Shown here one piece after another: positions 8,137 through 16,743 of a stretch of 64,000 bases of DNA. Within the stretch, counting starts at the first letter, position 1. Each line of letters opens with the position of its first letter. The stretch comes from an uncultured Clostridia bacterium (GTDB lineage Bacteria; Bacillota; Clostridia; Christensenellales; Borkfalkiaceae). Below the pieces are notes generated by a model. The model was not told the DNA's origin. It made no database searches and worked only from the letters and a program-made list of their open reading frames with translations. The position numbers were made by a program, and so were the translations under genes. The DNA lies in the NCBI GenBank assembly GCA_949290575.1, contig CASESJ010000001.1, positions 558,001-622,000 on the forward strand, in the 5' to 3' direction.

Positions 8137-9213
8137 ATGAAAAAATATAAGGTAGGCATAATCGGCGCAACCGGCATGGTCGGTCAGCGTTTTGCCCTTC
8201 TTTTACGCAACCACCCCATGTTCGAGGTCGTCGCACTCGCGGCTTCTTCGTCGTCCGCAGGCAAAAAGTACGCTGACGCCGTCAGACGCTGGCACCTTTC
8301 CGACCCCATGCCCGAAGAATTTTCGTCCATGGTAGTGCTCGACGCCACGGCTGACAAGCAGAAAATCGCCTCCATGGTCGACTTCTGCTTCTGCGCTGTC
8401 AACATGCCCAAGGACGAAATCAAACAGCTCGAATACGACTACGCAAAGCTTGAGTGTCCCATCGTATCCAACAACTCGGCACACAGATTTACTGACGACG
8501 TGCCCATGATTATTCCCGAAGTCAACGCAGAGCACCTCGAAGTAATCGCCGCTCAGAAGAAGAGACTGGGCACAAAGCGCGGCTTTATCGCCGTAAAGAG
8601 CAACTGCTCGCTTCAGTCCTACGTTCCCCTCCTTCACCCCTTAAAAAAATTCGGCATACGCTGCGCCGCAGTCACGACCTATCAGGCAATTTCTGGCGCG
8701 GGCAAAACTTTTGAGACCATGCCCGAAATTGTAGACAACATCATACCCTATATCGGCGGCGAAGAGGAAAAGAGCGAAAGAGAACCCCTCAAAATCTGGG
8801 GCGAAGTCAAGGACGGCAGAATTGCTCTTGCTCAGGGTCCTGTAATAACGGCGCAGTGCCTGCGCGTACCCGTCTCCGACGGTCACACGGCGGCTTGCTT
8901 CGTTTCGTTTGAAAAGAAACCTTCTAAGGAAGAAATTTTAAATGCGTGGGCGGAATTTTCCGGCGAGCCCCAGAAACTCGCACTTCCCTCCGCTCCCGCT
9001 CAGTTCATACACTACTTCGAAGAGGACAACCGCCCTCAGCCCAAACTTGACAGAATGACCGAAAACGGCATGGCTGTCTGCGCGGGCAGACTGAGAGAAG
9101 ATAACCTCTTCGACTACAAATTCATTGGTTTTTCGCACAATACGCTGCGCGGCGCGGCTGGCGGCGCGGTGCTCCTTGCGGAGCTCCTTGCAGCAAAGGG
9201 ATACTTCGACTGA
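8137..9213 (+). CDS. asd: Aspartate-semialdehyde dehydrogenase, archaeal/fungal-type
   Basis: A 358-residue enzyme that reduces aspartyl phosphate to aspartate semialdehyde with NADPH, the branch point to lysine/diaminopimelate, threonine and methionine. VGIIGATGMVGQRF is the N-terminal NADP loop. The active-site Cys is in KSNCSLQSYVP, and TTYQAISGAGKTF and GGEEEKSEREP follow. The SNCSLQ and GGEEEKS forms belong to the archaeal/yeast-type branch (TIGR00978-like) rather than the common bacterial one. The start at 8137 follows CGGAG; longer in-frame starts lie inside the terminator. It is the first gene under the lysine riboswitch, 23 bp before dapA. Confidence 0.95.
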   Translation: MKKYKVGIIGATGMVGQRFALLLRNHPMFEVVALAASSSSAGKKYADAVRRWHLSDPMPEEFSSMVVLDATADKQKIASMVDFCFCAVNMPKDEIKQLEYDYAKLECPIVSNNSAHRFTDDVPMIIPEVNAEHLEVIAAQKKRLGTKRGFIAVKSNCSLQSYVPLLHPLKKFGIRCAAVTTYQAISGAGKTFETMPEIVDNIIPYIGGEEEKSEREPLKIWGEVKDGRIALAQGPVITAQCLRVPVSDGHTAACFVSFEKKPSKEEILNAWAEFSGEPQKLALPSAPAQFIHYFEEDNRPQPKLDRMTENGMAVCAGRLREDNLFDYKFIGFSHNTLRGAAGGAVLLAELLAAKGYFD

Positions 9214-9236
9214 TTATATCTTAACGGGAGGCAGAA

Positions 9237-10124
9237 ATGAAAGGCTTTTTTTACGGTTCTGCAACGGCGATGATTACGCCGTTCGACGAAAACGGAGTTA
9301 ATTTTACGGCGTTCGGCAATATGATTGAATACCAGATTGCCAACGGAACCGACGCGCTCGTCGTGCTCGGCACTACGGGCGAGCCCGCAACCATGACGGA
9401 GGATGAAAAAGTTGCCGTCATGAAGTTTGCCATGGAAAAGACGGCAGGCAGGGCGAAACTTATCTTCGGAACGGGCAGCAACTGCACGGCAAAGGCGGTT
9501 GAGGCAAGCAAACGCGCTCAGGAACTCGGCGCGGACGGCGTTCTTGCCGTTACGCCCTACTACAACAAGTGCACCCAGAAGGGCATTGTCGAATACTACA
9601 AAGCCATATGCTCTGCGGTAGACATTCCCGTAATCGCTTATAACGTGCCCCCTCGCACGGGCGTAAACATTCTGCCCGCAACGACCGAAGAGCTCTCCTA
9701 CATACCCAATATGGCGGGAATTAAGGAGGCCTGCGGCAATATGGAGCAGATTTGCGAAACAATGAGAAGAATTCGCCCCAGAATGGACCTCTATTCGGGC
9801 GACGACAACCTGAATATCCCCATTATGGCTATCGGCGGAGCAGGGCTTATATCCGTTGCCTCCAACATCGCTCCCGCACAGATTAAGCAGGTTGCCGACC
9901 TCATGGCAAAGTGCAAGCTTGCAAAAGCCAACAAAATTCACGAAAAAATTCTTCCGCTTATCGACGCATGTTTCGTAGAAGTCAACCCCATCCCCGTCAA
10001 AGCGGGCTGCAATATGATAGGTCTCGACGCGGGCGTTCCCAGAGCTCCGCTCACCGAACTTGAAGACGAACACAAAAAGCTTATGAAAAAATGCCTTAAG
10101 TCCGCGGGGTTTAAAGTATGCTGA
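9237..10124 (+). CDS. dapA: 4-Hydroxy-tetrahydrodipicolinate synthase
   Basis: A 295-residue class I aldolase that condenses pyruvate with aspartate semialdehyde in lysine and diaminopimelate synthesis. The family marks are GTTGEPATMTEDE, the catalytic Tyr in AYNVPPRTG and the Schiff-base Lys in MAGIKEACGN. Length is normal for the family. GGGAGG stands seven bases before the ATG. It is the second gene of the riboswitch operon and overlaps dapB by 7 bp, which points to coupled translation. The product feeds DapB directly, and diaminopimelate also supplies peptidoglycan and, through the same intermediate, spore dipicolinate. Confidence 0.97.
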   Translation: MKGFFYGSATAMITPFDENGVNFTAFGNMIEYQIANGTDALVVLGTTGEPATMTEDEKVAVMKFAMEKTAGRAKLIFGTGSNCTAKAVEASKRAQELGADGVLAVTPYYNKCTQKGIVEYYKAICSAVDIPVIAYNVPPRTGVNILPATTEELSYIPNMAGIKEACGNMEQICETMRRIRPRMDLYSGDDNLNIPIMAIGGAGLISVASNIAPAQIKQVADLMAKCKLAKANKIHEKILPLIDACFVEVNPIPVKAGCNMIGLDAGVPRAPLTELEDEHKKLMKKCLKSAGFKVC

Positions 10125-10879
10125 ACTTTATAATTTGCGGCATAGGCGGAAAGATGGGCTCGAACCTCGTAAGTCTGCTCTCAAACGACAAACAGGCGAA
10201 AGTTGTCTGCGGCGTCGACCCGAGAGCAAGCGACGTAGGCGGCATTCCCGTTTTTTTCTCATTCAGAGATGTTGACGTGATTGCAGACGCCGTAATAGAT
10301 TTTTCCTCCCCCGCCGCTCTGGACGACGAAATTGCTTACTGCACGGCAAACTGCGTGCCCCTCGTGATAGGCTCGACGGGTTATACGCCTGAACAGCTTG
10401 AAAAAATTAAGAGCGCGGCGCACAGGACGGCTGTTTTTAAAACGGCGAACTTCTCGCTCGGCGTTAACCTCATGGTAGAACTCGTCAAAAAGGCGGCAAC
10501 CGCCCTCGGCGAAGACTTCGACATAGAAATTATCGAGCGTCACCACAACCAGAAAGTCGACGCGCCCAGCGGAACGGCACTCATGCTTGCAGACGCCGCA
10601 AACGAAGTGTTTGAGGATAAAAAGCCCTACATGGACGGCAGAAGCGGTCAGGTCGGCAAGCGCGGCAGAGAGATTGGCATTCACGCAGTGCGCGGCGGCA
10701 CAATCGTCGGCGAACACGAAATTATGTTTGCTGGCGAGGACGAAATTATATCCATATCCCACTCCGCCCGCTCCAAGCGCGTTTTCGCCGCAGGCGCAAT
10801 AAAAGCAGCAAAGTGGATTGCAGGCAAAAAAAGCGGTCTGTACGATATGAAGGATGTATTACAGAACTTAATACAGTAA
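10118..10879 (+). CDS. dapB: 4-Hydroxy-tetrahydrodipicolinate reductase
   Basis: A 253-residue NAD(P)H-dependent reductase acting after DapA. The nucleotide loop CGIGGKMGSNLV is at the N-terminus. The catalytic segment IIERHHNQKVDAPSGTA (with the His-His pair and the substrate-binding Lys) is near residue 140, followed by GTIVGEHEIMFAG. The start codon lies inside the last codons of dapA (7-bp overlap). It is the last gene of the riboswitch operon and is closed by a terminator 31 bp after the stop. The later diaminopimelate genes are not in this window. Confidence 0.96.
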   Translation: MLNFIICGIGGKMGSNLVSLLSNDKQAKVVCGVDPRASDVGGIPVFFSFRDVDVIADAVIDFSSPAALDDEIAYCTANCVPLVIGSTGYTPEQLEKIKSAAHRTAVFKTANFSLGVNLMVELVKKAATALGEDFDIEIIERHHNQKVDAPSGTALMLADAANEVFEDKKPYMDGRSGQVGKRGREIGIHAVRGGTIVGEHEIMFAGEDEIISISHSARSKRVFAAGAIKAAKWIAGKKSGLYDMKDVLQNLIQ

Positions 10880-10910
10880 ATACAATTAATACAGTTTATG
10901 CAAAAATTAA

Positions 10911-10936
10911 AACCGCCCGAAACGGGCGGTTTTTTA
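10911..10936 (+). terminator. Bidirectional terminator between dapB and the acyltransferase
   Basis: AACCGCCCG and CGGGCGGTT pair around an AAA loop and are followed by TTTTTATA on the plus strand. On the minus strand the tract is TTTTAATTTTT, so it can also close the convergent gene at 11069-11986. The rest of 10937-11068 holds no gene. Confidence 0.9.
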
Positions 10937-11068
10937 TATATTTTCTGATTATTTCTTGAAAAACTGCTATAAATCTGACCGCTGCGCGTAATCTGTCGAC
11001 ATATGGACATATGAACAGTTAATACAGTTGAGCGCAGCTTTGAAATTTGCGGGGTACTTATTATTTCA

Positions 11069-11986
11069 TCATACAGACTGCTTTTTATCGTCATCTGACG
11101 GCTGCGCGCAGGCAGTTTCGAAGGCTTTTGACGTTTCAGTCTGCGCGGCGGCGCATGAGGCGTCGGAAAGAGGCTGAGCATGCGCGGCGGCGACTTCAGA
11201 AGTTGCCCCTTCCTCGCGGCGGACGTAGGTATATTTGTATTCATAGTCCGAATGAGCGTCGGTGCGGGCTTTCATAGCCGCATAGACCTCGTCGCGAAGT
11301 TTGCATTGAGCCTTTTTGAGGGGCAGATTATTGTCTGCGAAGAAAGGACCGTCGACATACACCGTAATTTTCGGCTTTTTCGAGTGTCTGCGCTTTGAAA
11401 AGGTCATTGTATAGGAAAAAACGGGCGTATCAAGTCTGACGGGATAGCGGAAAGACACGGCGGGGAAATTTCTTAACCCTGTATAGTAAGGCCAGATATG
11501 GGCTTCGGGATAGATTGCCACCCAGTACTTTTTATCTATCGCCCGCGCGATTTCGTCGTTGAAAGCCGACATCAGGTGAAGATTTGAAGGTATTGGCAAT
11601 GCACCCGCGTCCAGAACGACCCAGCGTATGCCCTTAATAGACGTGGTATCCTCGTTGACCATTACCTTTGCGGGACGGGGAAAGGACAGAACTGTCGGGT
11701 TGAAGGCGTCGCACACGAAAGCCGTGTGGTTGCCGTAGATGAAACAGCCCTGCTTTTTATAGCCCTTCATGCACTTTTTGTTGACATACTTTATGCGCTT
11801 TACCAGCTTTGTATAGAGAAAAGTCGCGGGCGTAGCTATTATGCGATAGACTATAAATCGCCTTATCGCCGCAAGAGGGTTCTTTGAATGATATTTAAAA
11901 TCTTCGGGCAGAGGCTGAGTATTTATGCCCGTTCCTGCGAAGTCGTCGTGCACTTCGTCGGAGTAATATCTGATTTCGTTTTCCAT
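11069..11986 (-). CDS. Lysophospholipid acyltransferase family protein (PlsC-like)
   Basis: A 305-residue protein with the fold signatures of glycerolipid acyltransferases, which transfer fatty acyl chains to lysophosphatidate or related acceptors. The catalytic block reads GNHTAFVCDAF, an H-x5-D spacing seen in a Clostridia-type subgroup rather than the textbook H-x4-D. The later IYPEAHIWPY replaces the usual PEG loop. The start at 11986 follows AAGGA; an upstream in-frame ATG lacks a ribosome binding site. The last 45 residues are low-complexity and rich in Ala, Gln, Ser and Thr. The gene faces dapB across a shared terminator. Acceptor specificity cannot be told. Confidence 0.8.
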   Translation of the reverse strand: MENEIRYYSDEVHDDFAGTGINTQPLPEDFKYHSKNPLAAIRRFIVYRIIATPATFLYTKLVKRIKYVNKKCMKGYKKQGCFIYGNHTAFVCDAFNPTVLSFPRPAKVMVNEDTTSIKGIRWVVLDAGALPIPSNLHLMSAFNDEIARAIDKKYWVAIYPEAHIWPYYTGLRNFPAVSFRYPVRLDTPVFSYTMTFSKRRHSKKPKITVYVDGPFFADNNLPLKKAQCKLRDEVYAAMKARTDAHSDYEYKYTYVRREEGATSEVAAAHAQPLSDASCAAAQTETSKAFETACAQPSDDDKKQSV

Positions 11987-12075
11987 CTCGTATTTCCTTA
12001 TAATACTATCTGAGATTAATACTTTTTTATAAACGGCATATAAAATCATTGTACAAAAATATTACAATTTATTTG

Positions 12076-12104
12076 TTGCCTTGACCTCGTTTTTATGTTA
12101 TAAT
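12076..12104 (+). promoter_or_regulatory. Sigma-A promoter of the antiporter gene
   Basis: TTGCCT, a 17-bp spacer and a consensus TATAAT (12099-12104). An overlapping TTGACC is only 12 bp from the -10 box and so is unlikely to be the -35. Confidence 0.7.
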
Positions 12105-12152
12105 GCCATTTGTCGTTATTTTTATAAAAAAATATTACAAAGGAACGCAGAT

Positions 12153-13319
12153 ATGGATATTTTTCTCAATATTCTCTTGCTTATCGCAGGCTTTGTGCTG
12201 CTGACCAAAGGCGCAGATTTCTTTGTCGACGGCTCAAGCGGAATTGCAACTAAGCTTAAAATTCCTCAGATTATAATAGGTCTGACGATTGTTGCGATGG
12301 GCACGAGCGCGCCCGAGGCGGCGGTTTCAATAAGCGCGGCTGTCGGCGGAAATGCAGACATAACCGTGGGAAATATCGTCGGCAGCAATATACTCAATGT
12401 GCTGATTATCCTCGGTCTCTCCTCCGCAATAACCCGCCTCGCCGTGCAGAAAGACACAATCTATGTCGACATGCCCGTAGTTATCGGCGCAACCGTGCTC
12501 CTGATTGTGCTCGGACTGGACGGAACTATCGGTCTGTGGGACGGCATTGCGTTCCTCGTTATCTTTATAGCCTATATGGCATATCTCTTCGTCGTTGCGC
12601 GCAAGAACATAAACAACCGCGAACAGCAGGTATCGCTTGCAAACGGCGCGGTAGCTACGCCGATGCCTGAACCTCAGGGCGACACGGCTCAGACCGTTTC
12701 AGCTGACAGCGCGCAGCCTGACGCCGTACAGACGAACGACATATCCTCCGCACAGTCGGCAGATACAACCGACTTAAGCCCGACGGCAGGCGCAACTAAC
12801 TCTGACGGCGCGGAACAGAGCGCGGCATGCGAAGAAAGCGGAAAGGCTGAAGGCAATGAAAAGTCCAAAGAAAAGCCGCTGTGGCTCGCACTCATTCTAA
12901 CCGCGCTCGGACTTGCAATGATTATATTCGGCAGCCAGTTTGCAGTAGATTCGGCAACCTTCCTCGCCGAAAAGATGGGCGTCAGCGAAAGATTTATAAG
13001 CCTTACGGTTGTCGCACTCGGCACTTCTTTGCCCGAACTTTTTACCTCGGTTATTGCCGCAATAAAAAAGAATGCGGACATTGCCATAGGCAATATTGTG
13101 GGAAGCAACCTGTTTAACATACTCTTCATTACAGGTCTTACCGCAGTTATAACCCCCGTTCCATTTGCACAGAAATTCCTCATCGACTCCGCCGTCGCTC
13201 TCGGCGCGTTGCTGATTTTGTGGGTACCCTGCCTCATCAGAAAGAGTATCGGACGCATAACAGGCATTACAATGCTCGTCTGCTACTGCGGTTATTTTGT
13301 ATATCTCGTACTCGCTTAA
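12153..13319 (+). CDS. CaCA-family sodium/calcium antiporter
   Basis: A 388-residue membrane protein of the cation/Ca2+ exchanger superfamily (YrbG-like). The two inverted alpha repeats are plain: GTSAPEAAVSISAAVGGNAD with GNIVGSNILN near residue 50, and GTSLPELFTSVIAA with GNIVGSNLFN near residue 285. The conserved acidic residues of both repeats are kept. Between the halves lies an unusually long hydrophilic loop (about residues 155-240) rich in Ala, Gln, Ser, Thr and Asp. AAAGGA precedes the ATG; upstream in-frame codons lack a site. It is a single-gene unit with its own promoter and terminator. The exchanged ions are inferred from family. Confidence 0.9.
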   Translation: MDIFLNILLLIAGFVLLTKGADFFVDGSSGIATKLKIPQIIIGLTIVAMGTSAPEAAVSISAAVGGNADITVGNIVGSNILNVLIILGLSSAITRLAVQKDTIYVDMPVVIGATVLLIVLGLDGTIGLWDGIAFLVIFIAYMAYLFVVARKNINNREQQVSLANGAVATPMPEPQGDTAQTVSADSAQPDAVQTNDISSAQSADTTDLSPTAGATNSDGAEQSAACEESGKAEGNEKSKEKPLWLALILTALGLAMIIFGSQFAVDSATFLAEKMGVSERFISLTVVALGTSLPELFTSVIAAIKKNADIAIGNIVGSNLFNILFITGLTAVITPVPFAQKFLIDSAVALGALLILWVPCLIRKSIGRITGITMLVCYCGYFVYLVLA

Positions 13320-13332
13320 AACTCATTAAAAT

Positions 13333-13372
13333 AAAGCGTTCGCCGCGGCATATGCCGCGGCGAACGCTTTTT
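13333..13372. terminator. Bidirectional terminator between antiporter and LysR genes
   Basis: A 17-bp palindrome (AAAGCGTTCGCCGCGGC and its complement) with an AT centre, flanked by TTTTT on one side and A/T-rich bases on the other. It sits between two convergent genes. Confidence 0.88.
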
Positions 13373-13373
13373 A

Positions 13374-14255
13374 TCAGTTAAAAAGCGATATGAATTCGCG
13401 GAGCGCGAACGGTATGGGTACGTTTTTGGGAAGAGCTATTCCCACTCCGCGCACCGGAAGCGAGGGCGTTACGTTGACTTCGAAGAGGTCGCCGCTTTCA
13501 ATCTCCTTGAGTGCGTATTCGCGCGGAACGCAACCTATGCCCATGCCGCTGACCGCGAGCTTGAGCATCAGGTCCCAGTTTGCAACCTCGATATCGGGAC
13601 TTAAAGATATGCCCATCGTCTGCGTATAGCTTGTCAGAGCCCGACGGGCTACCGTATTTTCCTCTATCATAAGAAGGGGATAGTCGTGCAGGTCTTTGAG
13701 ATTAATCTGCTTATCCTTAAGCTCTGAAAACTTCCTGCCCGCCACAAAGATATCCGAAAGATGTGCAACCGTGCCCGTGAAGTTGACTTCCTTATCGTCT
13801 ATAGGTAGGTTGATAAAACCTATGTCGCACTTGTTTTCCTTGAGCTGGTTGAGAGTGTCGGGCGAAGTACCCGTTACAAGCTCGAATTTTACGGCGGGAT
13901 ACCTTTCGTTGAAGGCAACGATTTTATCGGCTAAGATGTTGCTGAATATACTGTCGGTCGCGCCTATTCTTATAGTGCCCGTCGCCGTCGTCTTGAGCTC
14001 GATTAATTTGTTTTCCGCCGCGTCAAGCAGATTTAAAGCCTCTTCTACCTGTTTGAAAATGAGCTTTCCGCCCTGCACGCTCAGTTCCATTCCCCTGTGC
14101 GTGCGGTTGAAAAGCGTTGTGCCGAGCTGACTTTCGAGCTGCTTAATAGCCTGCGACACCGCAGGCTGAGAGATAAAGAGTTCCTCCGCCGCCCTCGTCA
14201 GACTGCCGCACTTTGCAACCGTATAAAATACTCTGTAGAGTTCTATATTTACCAT
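13374..14255 (-). CDS. LysR-family transcriptional regulator
   Basis: A 293-residue regulator with an N-terminal winged helix-turn-helix (LTRAAEELFISQPAVSQAIK, about residues 18-37) and the following FNRTHRGMELSVQG that marks the family. The C-terminal periplasmic-binding-like effector domain begins near residue 90 (TIRIGATDSIFSNILADKI). The start at 14255 gives the standard MVNIELYRVFYTVA opening; a longer frame would overlap mnmE. It lies 16 bp after mnmE on the same strand, so it may be co-transcribed with it. The inducer and targets are not evident. Its usual divergent target gene is absent here, since the antiporter is convergent. Confidence 0.9.
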   Translation of the reverse strand: MVNIELYRVFYTVAKCGSLTRAAEELFISQPAVSQAIKQLESQLGTTLFNRTHRGMELSVQGGKLIFKQVEEALNLLDAAENKLIELKTTATGTIRIGATDSIFSNILADKIVAFNERYPAVKFELVTGTSPDTLNQLKENKCDIGFINLPIDDKEVNFTGTVAHLSDIFVAGRKFSELKDKQINLKDLHDYPLLMIEENTVARRALTSYTQTMGISLSPDIEVANWDLMLKLAVSGMGIGCVPREYALKEIESGDLFEVNVTPSLPVRGVGIALPKNVPIPFALREFISLFN

Positions 14256-14271
14256 ATCTTCACCCGTCTTC

Positions 14272-15594
14272 TCATTTTCCCACGCAGAATTTTGCAAATA
14301 CTTCGCTGATTATTTCTTCGTTCGCCGTCTCGCCCGTTATCTCGCCGAGAGCCGACCACGCGTCGGTTATGTCGAGAGAAATTATATCGAGAGGAAACGC
14401 GCCTATCGAGCCTGTCGCGCTGCGCAGCGACGCGTCCGCGCGGCAGAGCGCGGCAAAGTGCCGCTCTTCGGTTATCATCGCGCTGCCCGACGCGTTCGCG
14501 CCCATCGCCCGCTCGGACATCAGCTTTTTAAGCCCGTCGATATTCTCATCCGTCTTGGCTGAAAGACTTATATCGAATTTATCCCCGCAGACGGTATTTA
14601 TATCGCATTTGTTGAAAACTCTTATCAGCCTCGGGTCGTCTTCCGCAACGCCCTCCAAAGGCTCGTACTCGCCCTCTGACACATATATTATGATATCTGC
14701 CGAGGCAACTATCTTCTTAGCCATAGAAATGCCCGCGCTCTCTATCTCGTCGGCATTCTCCCTCAATCCTGCGGTGTCGTACAGATTATACCTGACGCCC
14801 GCAATCTCTATCGTGCCCTCGACCGCGTCGCGCGTAGTGCCCGCCGTAGGCGAGACTATGGCTTTGTCGTAGCCTATGAGCGCGTTCAGAAGCGAACTCT
14901 TGCCAGCGTTCGGCGCGCCGCACAGCGCGACCGTTACGCCCCTTTTAATCTTTTTGCCGCCGTCATAGCTCTTTATCATGGCACATATGCGCCCGTCAAC
15001 GGCGTTAAGCCTATCGCCGACGTCGGAAAGCTCCGTCGCTTCGACGTCCTCCTCGGGATAGTCGATATCCGCAGAAATTCCCGCAAGAATGTCCTTGAGT
15101 TCGTTCTGCAGCCCGACGACCTCGGCGGTAAGCTTTTCAGAATACAGCATATTTCCCGCGCGCACTTCGGCAAGGCTGGTGGCGTTTATCATATCTATAA
15201 GCCCCTCTGCCGAGGCGAGCGAAAGCTTGCCGTTGAGAAAGGCACGCTTGCTGAACTCGCCGTTAAGTGCCATGCGCGCCCCGCCGTCAAGCGCGGCTCT
15301 GAGCACTCCGCCGGCTATCTGATAGCCGCCGTGACAGTGCAGTTCAACTACGTCCTCGCCCGTGAAAGAATGCGGCGACCTGAAATATACGCACAGCCCG
15401 AAATCTTCGAAGCCGTCGCACTTTATCCTGCCGGGATACATTCTGTAGGGCTCGAAGTCCTTTACCTGCCTCTTGCCCGCAGGCACAAATATTTTTTCGG
15501 CAACCTCAAGCGGACTGTCGCCGCTTATGCGGATTATCGCAACTCCGCCGACGCCCTCCGCCGTGGAAATTGCAGCTATGTTTTCGTTAAGCAT
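14272..15594 (-). CDS. mnmE: tRNA modification GTPase MnmE
   Basis: A 440-residue GTPase that, with MnmG, modifies U34 of certain tRNAs (carboxymethylaminomethyl or related groups). The N-terminal folate-binding domain opens with IAAISTAEGVGGVAIIRISG. The G domain is inserted near residue 215-370, with GAPNAGKSSLLNALIG, DTAGLRE and NKCD. The C-terminal CVGK supplies the catalytic Cys of the C-[LIVM]-GK signature. Length is normal. It has its own sigma-A promoter at 15642-15670. MnmG, RnpA and Jag, frequent neighbours in other Bacillota, are not next to it here. Confidence 0.97.
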   Translation of the reverse strand: MLNENIAAISTAEGVGGVAIIRISGDSPLEVAEKIFVPAGKRQVKDFEPYRMYPGRIKCDGFEDFGLCVYFRSPHSFTGEDVVELHCHGGYQIAGGVLRAALDGGARMALNGEFSKRAFLNGKLSLASAEGLIDMINATSLAEVRAGNMLYSEKLTAEVVGLQNELKDILAGISADIDYPEEDVEATELSDVGDRLNAVDGRICAMIKSYDGGKKIKRGVTVALCGAPNAGKSSLLNALIGYDKAIVSPTAGTTRDAVEGTIEIAGVRYNLYDTAGLRENADEIESAGISMAKKIVASADIIIYVSEGEYEPLEGVAEDDPRLIRVFNKCDINTVCGDKFDISLSAKTDENIDGLKKLMSERAMGANASGSAMITEERHFAALCRADASLRSATGSIGAFPLDIISLDITDAWSALGEITGETANEEIISEVFAKFCVGK

Positions 15595-15641
15595 CTGTAT
15601 TCTCCGCTCAAACTATAATTTATACTTATATCTTCAGGCAG

Positions 15642-15670
15642 ATTATAGCACACTCAAAACTTTATTGCAA
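15642..15670 (-). promoter_or_regulatory. Sigma-A promoter of mnmE
   Basis: TTGCAA (15670-15665), a 17-bp spacer and TATAAT (15647-15642) on the minus strand, about 48 bp before the mnmE start. Confidence 0.78.
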
Positions 15671-15674
15671 TTAA

Positions 15675-15699
15675 AAAACGGCGCACACCGCGCCGTTTT
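15675..15699 (-). terminator. Terminator after the membrane protein at 15715
   Basis: AAACGGCGC and GCGCCGTTT pair around a short loop; on the minus strand the hairpin is followed by TTTTTTAATT. It separates the upstream gene from the mnmE promoter. Confidence 0.88.
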
Positions 15700-15714
15700 A
15701 TTGTGCAAAATCAA

Positions 15715-16641
15715 TTATTTTCCAAAGTCGCCGAAGGGGTCTTCGGGAGGAGTGTCTCCGCCGCTTTTTGGCTGCGTTGAGCTCTGTTCGCCGCCGTCCG
15801 TGCGGGGCGAAGAGGAATTTGCAAACTCTTCGAACGGGTCGCCGCCTCCGTCCGAGGGACGGTTGTCGTAAGGGCTTCCCGGGCGGTTGGGCTGACCTGT
15901 ATAGGGGTTATATCCGTAAGGGTTGCCGCCGTTCTGACGATTATACTGCTGATACATTTCATAGCGCGCCTGCTGCTGATTGCGCACGAAGGTGCGGTAA
16001 TTGTTGGCGCGGTTCTTGCGGGAAACAAACATAAGTATGCCTTTGACGGGCATGAACACCGAGAACAAAGAGTATACAATGTAGTAGCGGCTGGCATACG
16101 TCTGGAAGAAAGATATCACCACGAATACGTGGAAGAGAACGTACGCAAGATTGAACCAGTTGAGGACGTATGTGCCGAAATTATCGAACACCCAAGCCAG
16201 CCACGTACCCTGAATGGCTGCCGACGCCTCGTAGCCTGCGATGTACTCCAGACCCGTAATCATGTCGGACTGGGTCACTTTTACGTACAGCCCGCTCGAG
16301 AACACTATGCCCGAACATACATAGTTGAATATGAACAGTCCGACGCATATGAACTCAAGAATGGCGAGCACGAGCGAAAAACGCTTTGCGGGAATGTTGT
16401 AGATGCGGTTTTTTTCCGAAAGAACGCCTATATAATAGGTGTTGAGGAAGGGCACGAAGGACATCCATCTGTGCTTAAATCCCTCTCTGCCCGAAATTTC
16501 CCAAAGAGCGACAGCCTCAAAGACATACACTACGGCAAAGAGCACGCCGCTTATTAAAAGCGTCACCCAGAGAGCCGTAAACGGGTCTACGCCCGCGGGC
16601 ACGAACAGCCCCGCTATGCTCGTAAATTCAAAAAAATCCAT
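15715..16641 (-). CDS. Four-helix membrane protein with a Gly/Asn/Pro-rich tail
   Basis: A 308-residue membrane protein with about four predicted helices, the first around TLLISGVLFAVVYVFEAVAL. The residues between the first two helices (FKHRWMSFVPFLNTYYIG) resemble the cytosolic turn of small multi-helix proteins of unknown function common in Clostridia. After residue 215 the chain becomes a disordered cytosolic tail rich in Asn, Gly, Tyr, Pro and Ser, ending FEEF...PFGDFGK. No catalytic motif is visible. It is a single gene between a weak upstream AT-rich region and its own terminator. I do not recognise a named family. Confidence 0.65.
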   Translation of the reverse strand: MDFFEFTSIAGLFVPAGVDPFTALWVTLLISGVLFAVVYVFEAVALWEISGREGFKHRWMSFVPFLNTYYIGVLSEKNRIYNIPAKRFSLVLAILEFICVGLFIFNYVCSGIVFSSGLYVKVTQSDMITGLEYIAGYEASAAIQGTWLAWVFDNFGTYVLNWFNLAYVLFHVFVVISFFQTYASRYYIVYSLFSVFMPVKGILMFVSRKNRANNYRTFVRNQQQARYEMYQQYNRQNGGNPYGYNPYTGQPNRPGSPYDNRPSDGGGDPFEEFANSSSPRTDGGEQSSTQPKSGGDTPPEDPFGDFGK

Positions 16642-16743
16642 ATATCCCTCTCAGTTTCAGTCTTACAATTATACTTTTCTTTTTACTATATTATCCTGCT
16701 TTTGTTGCGGGCTTGAAATAACTTTGTGAAAATTGAGTAAAAT

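Noticed and set aside
12081..12104. TTGACC as the -35 box of the antiporter promoter
   Set aside because: Its distance to TATAAT is only 12 bp; TTGCCT five bases upstream gives the proper 17 bp.
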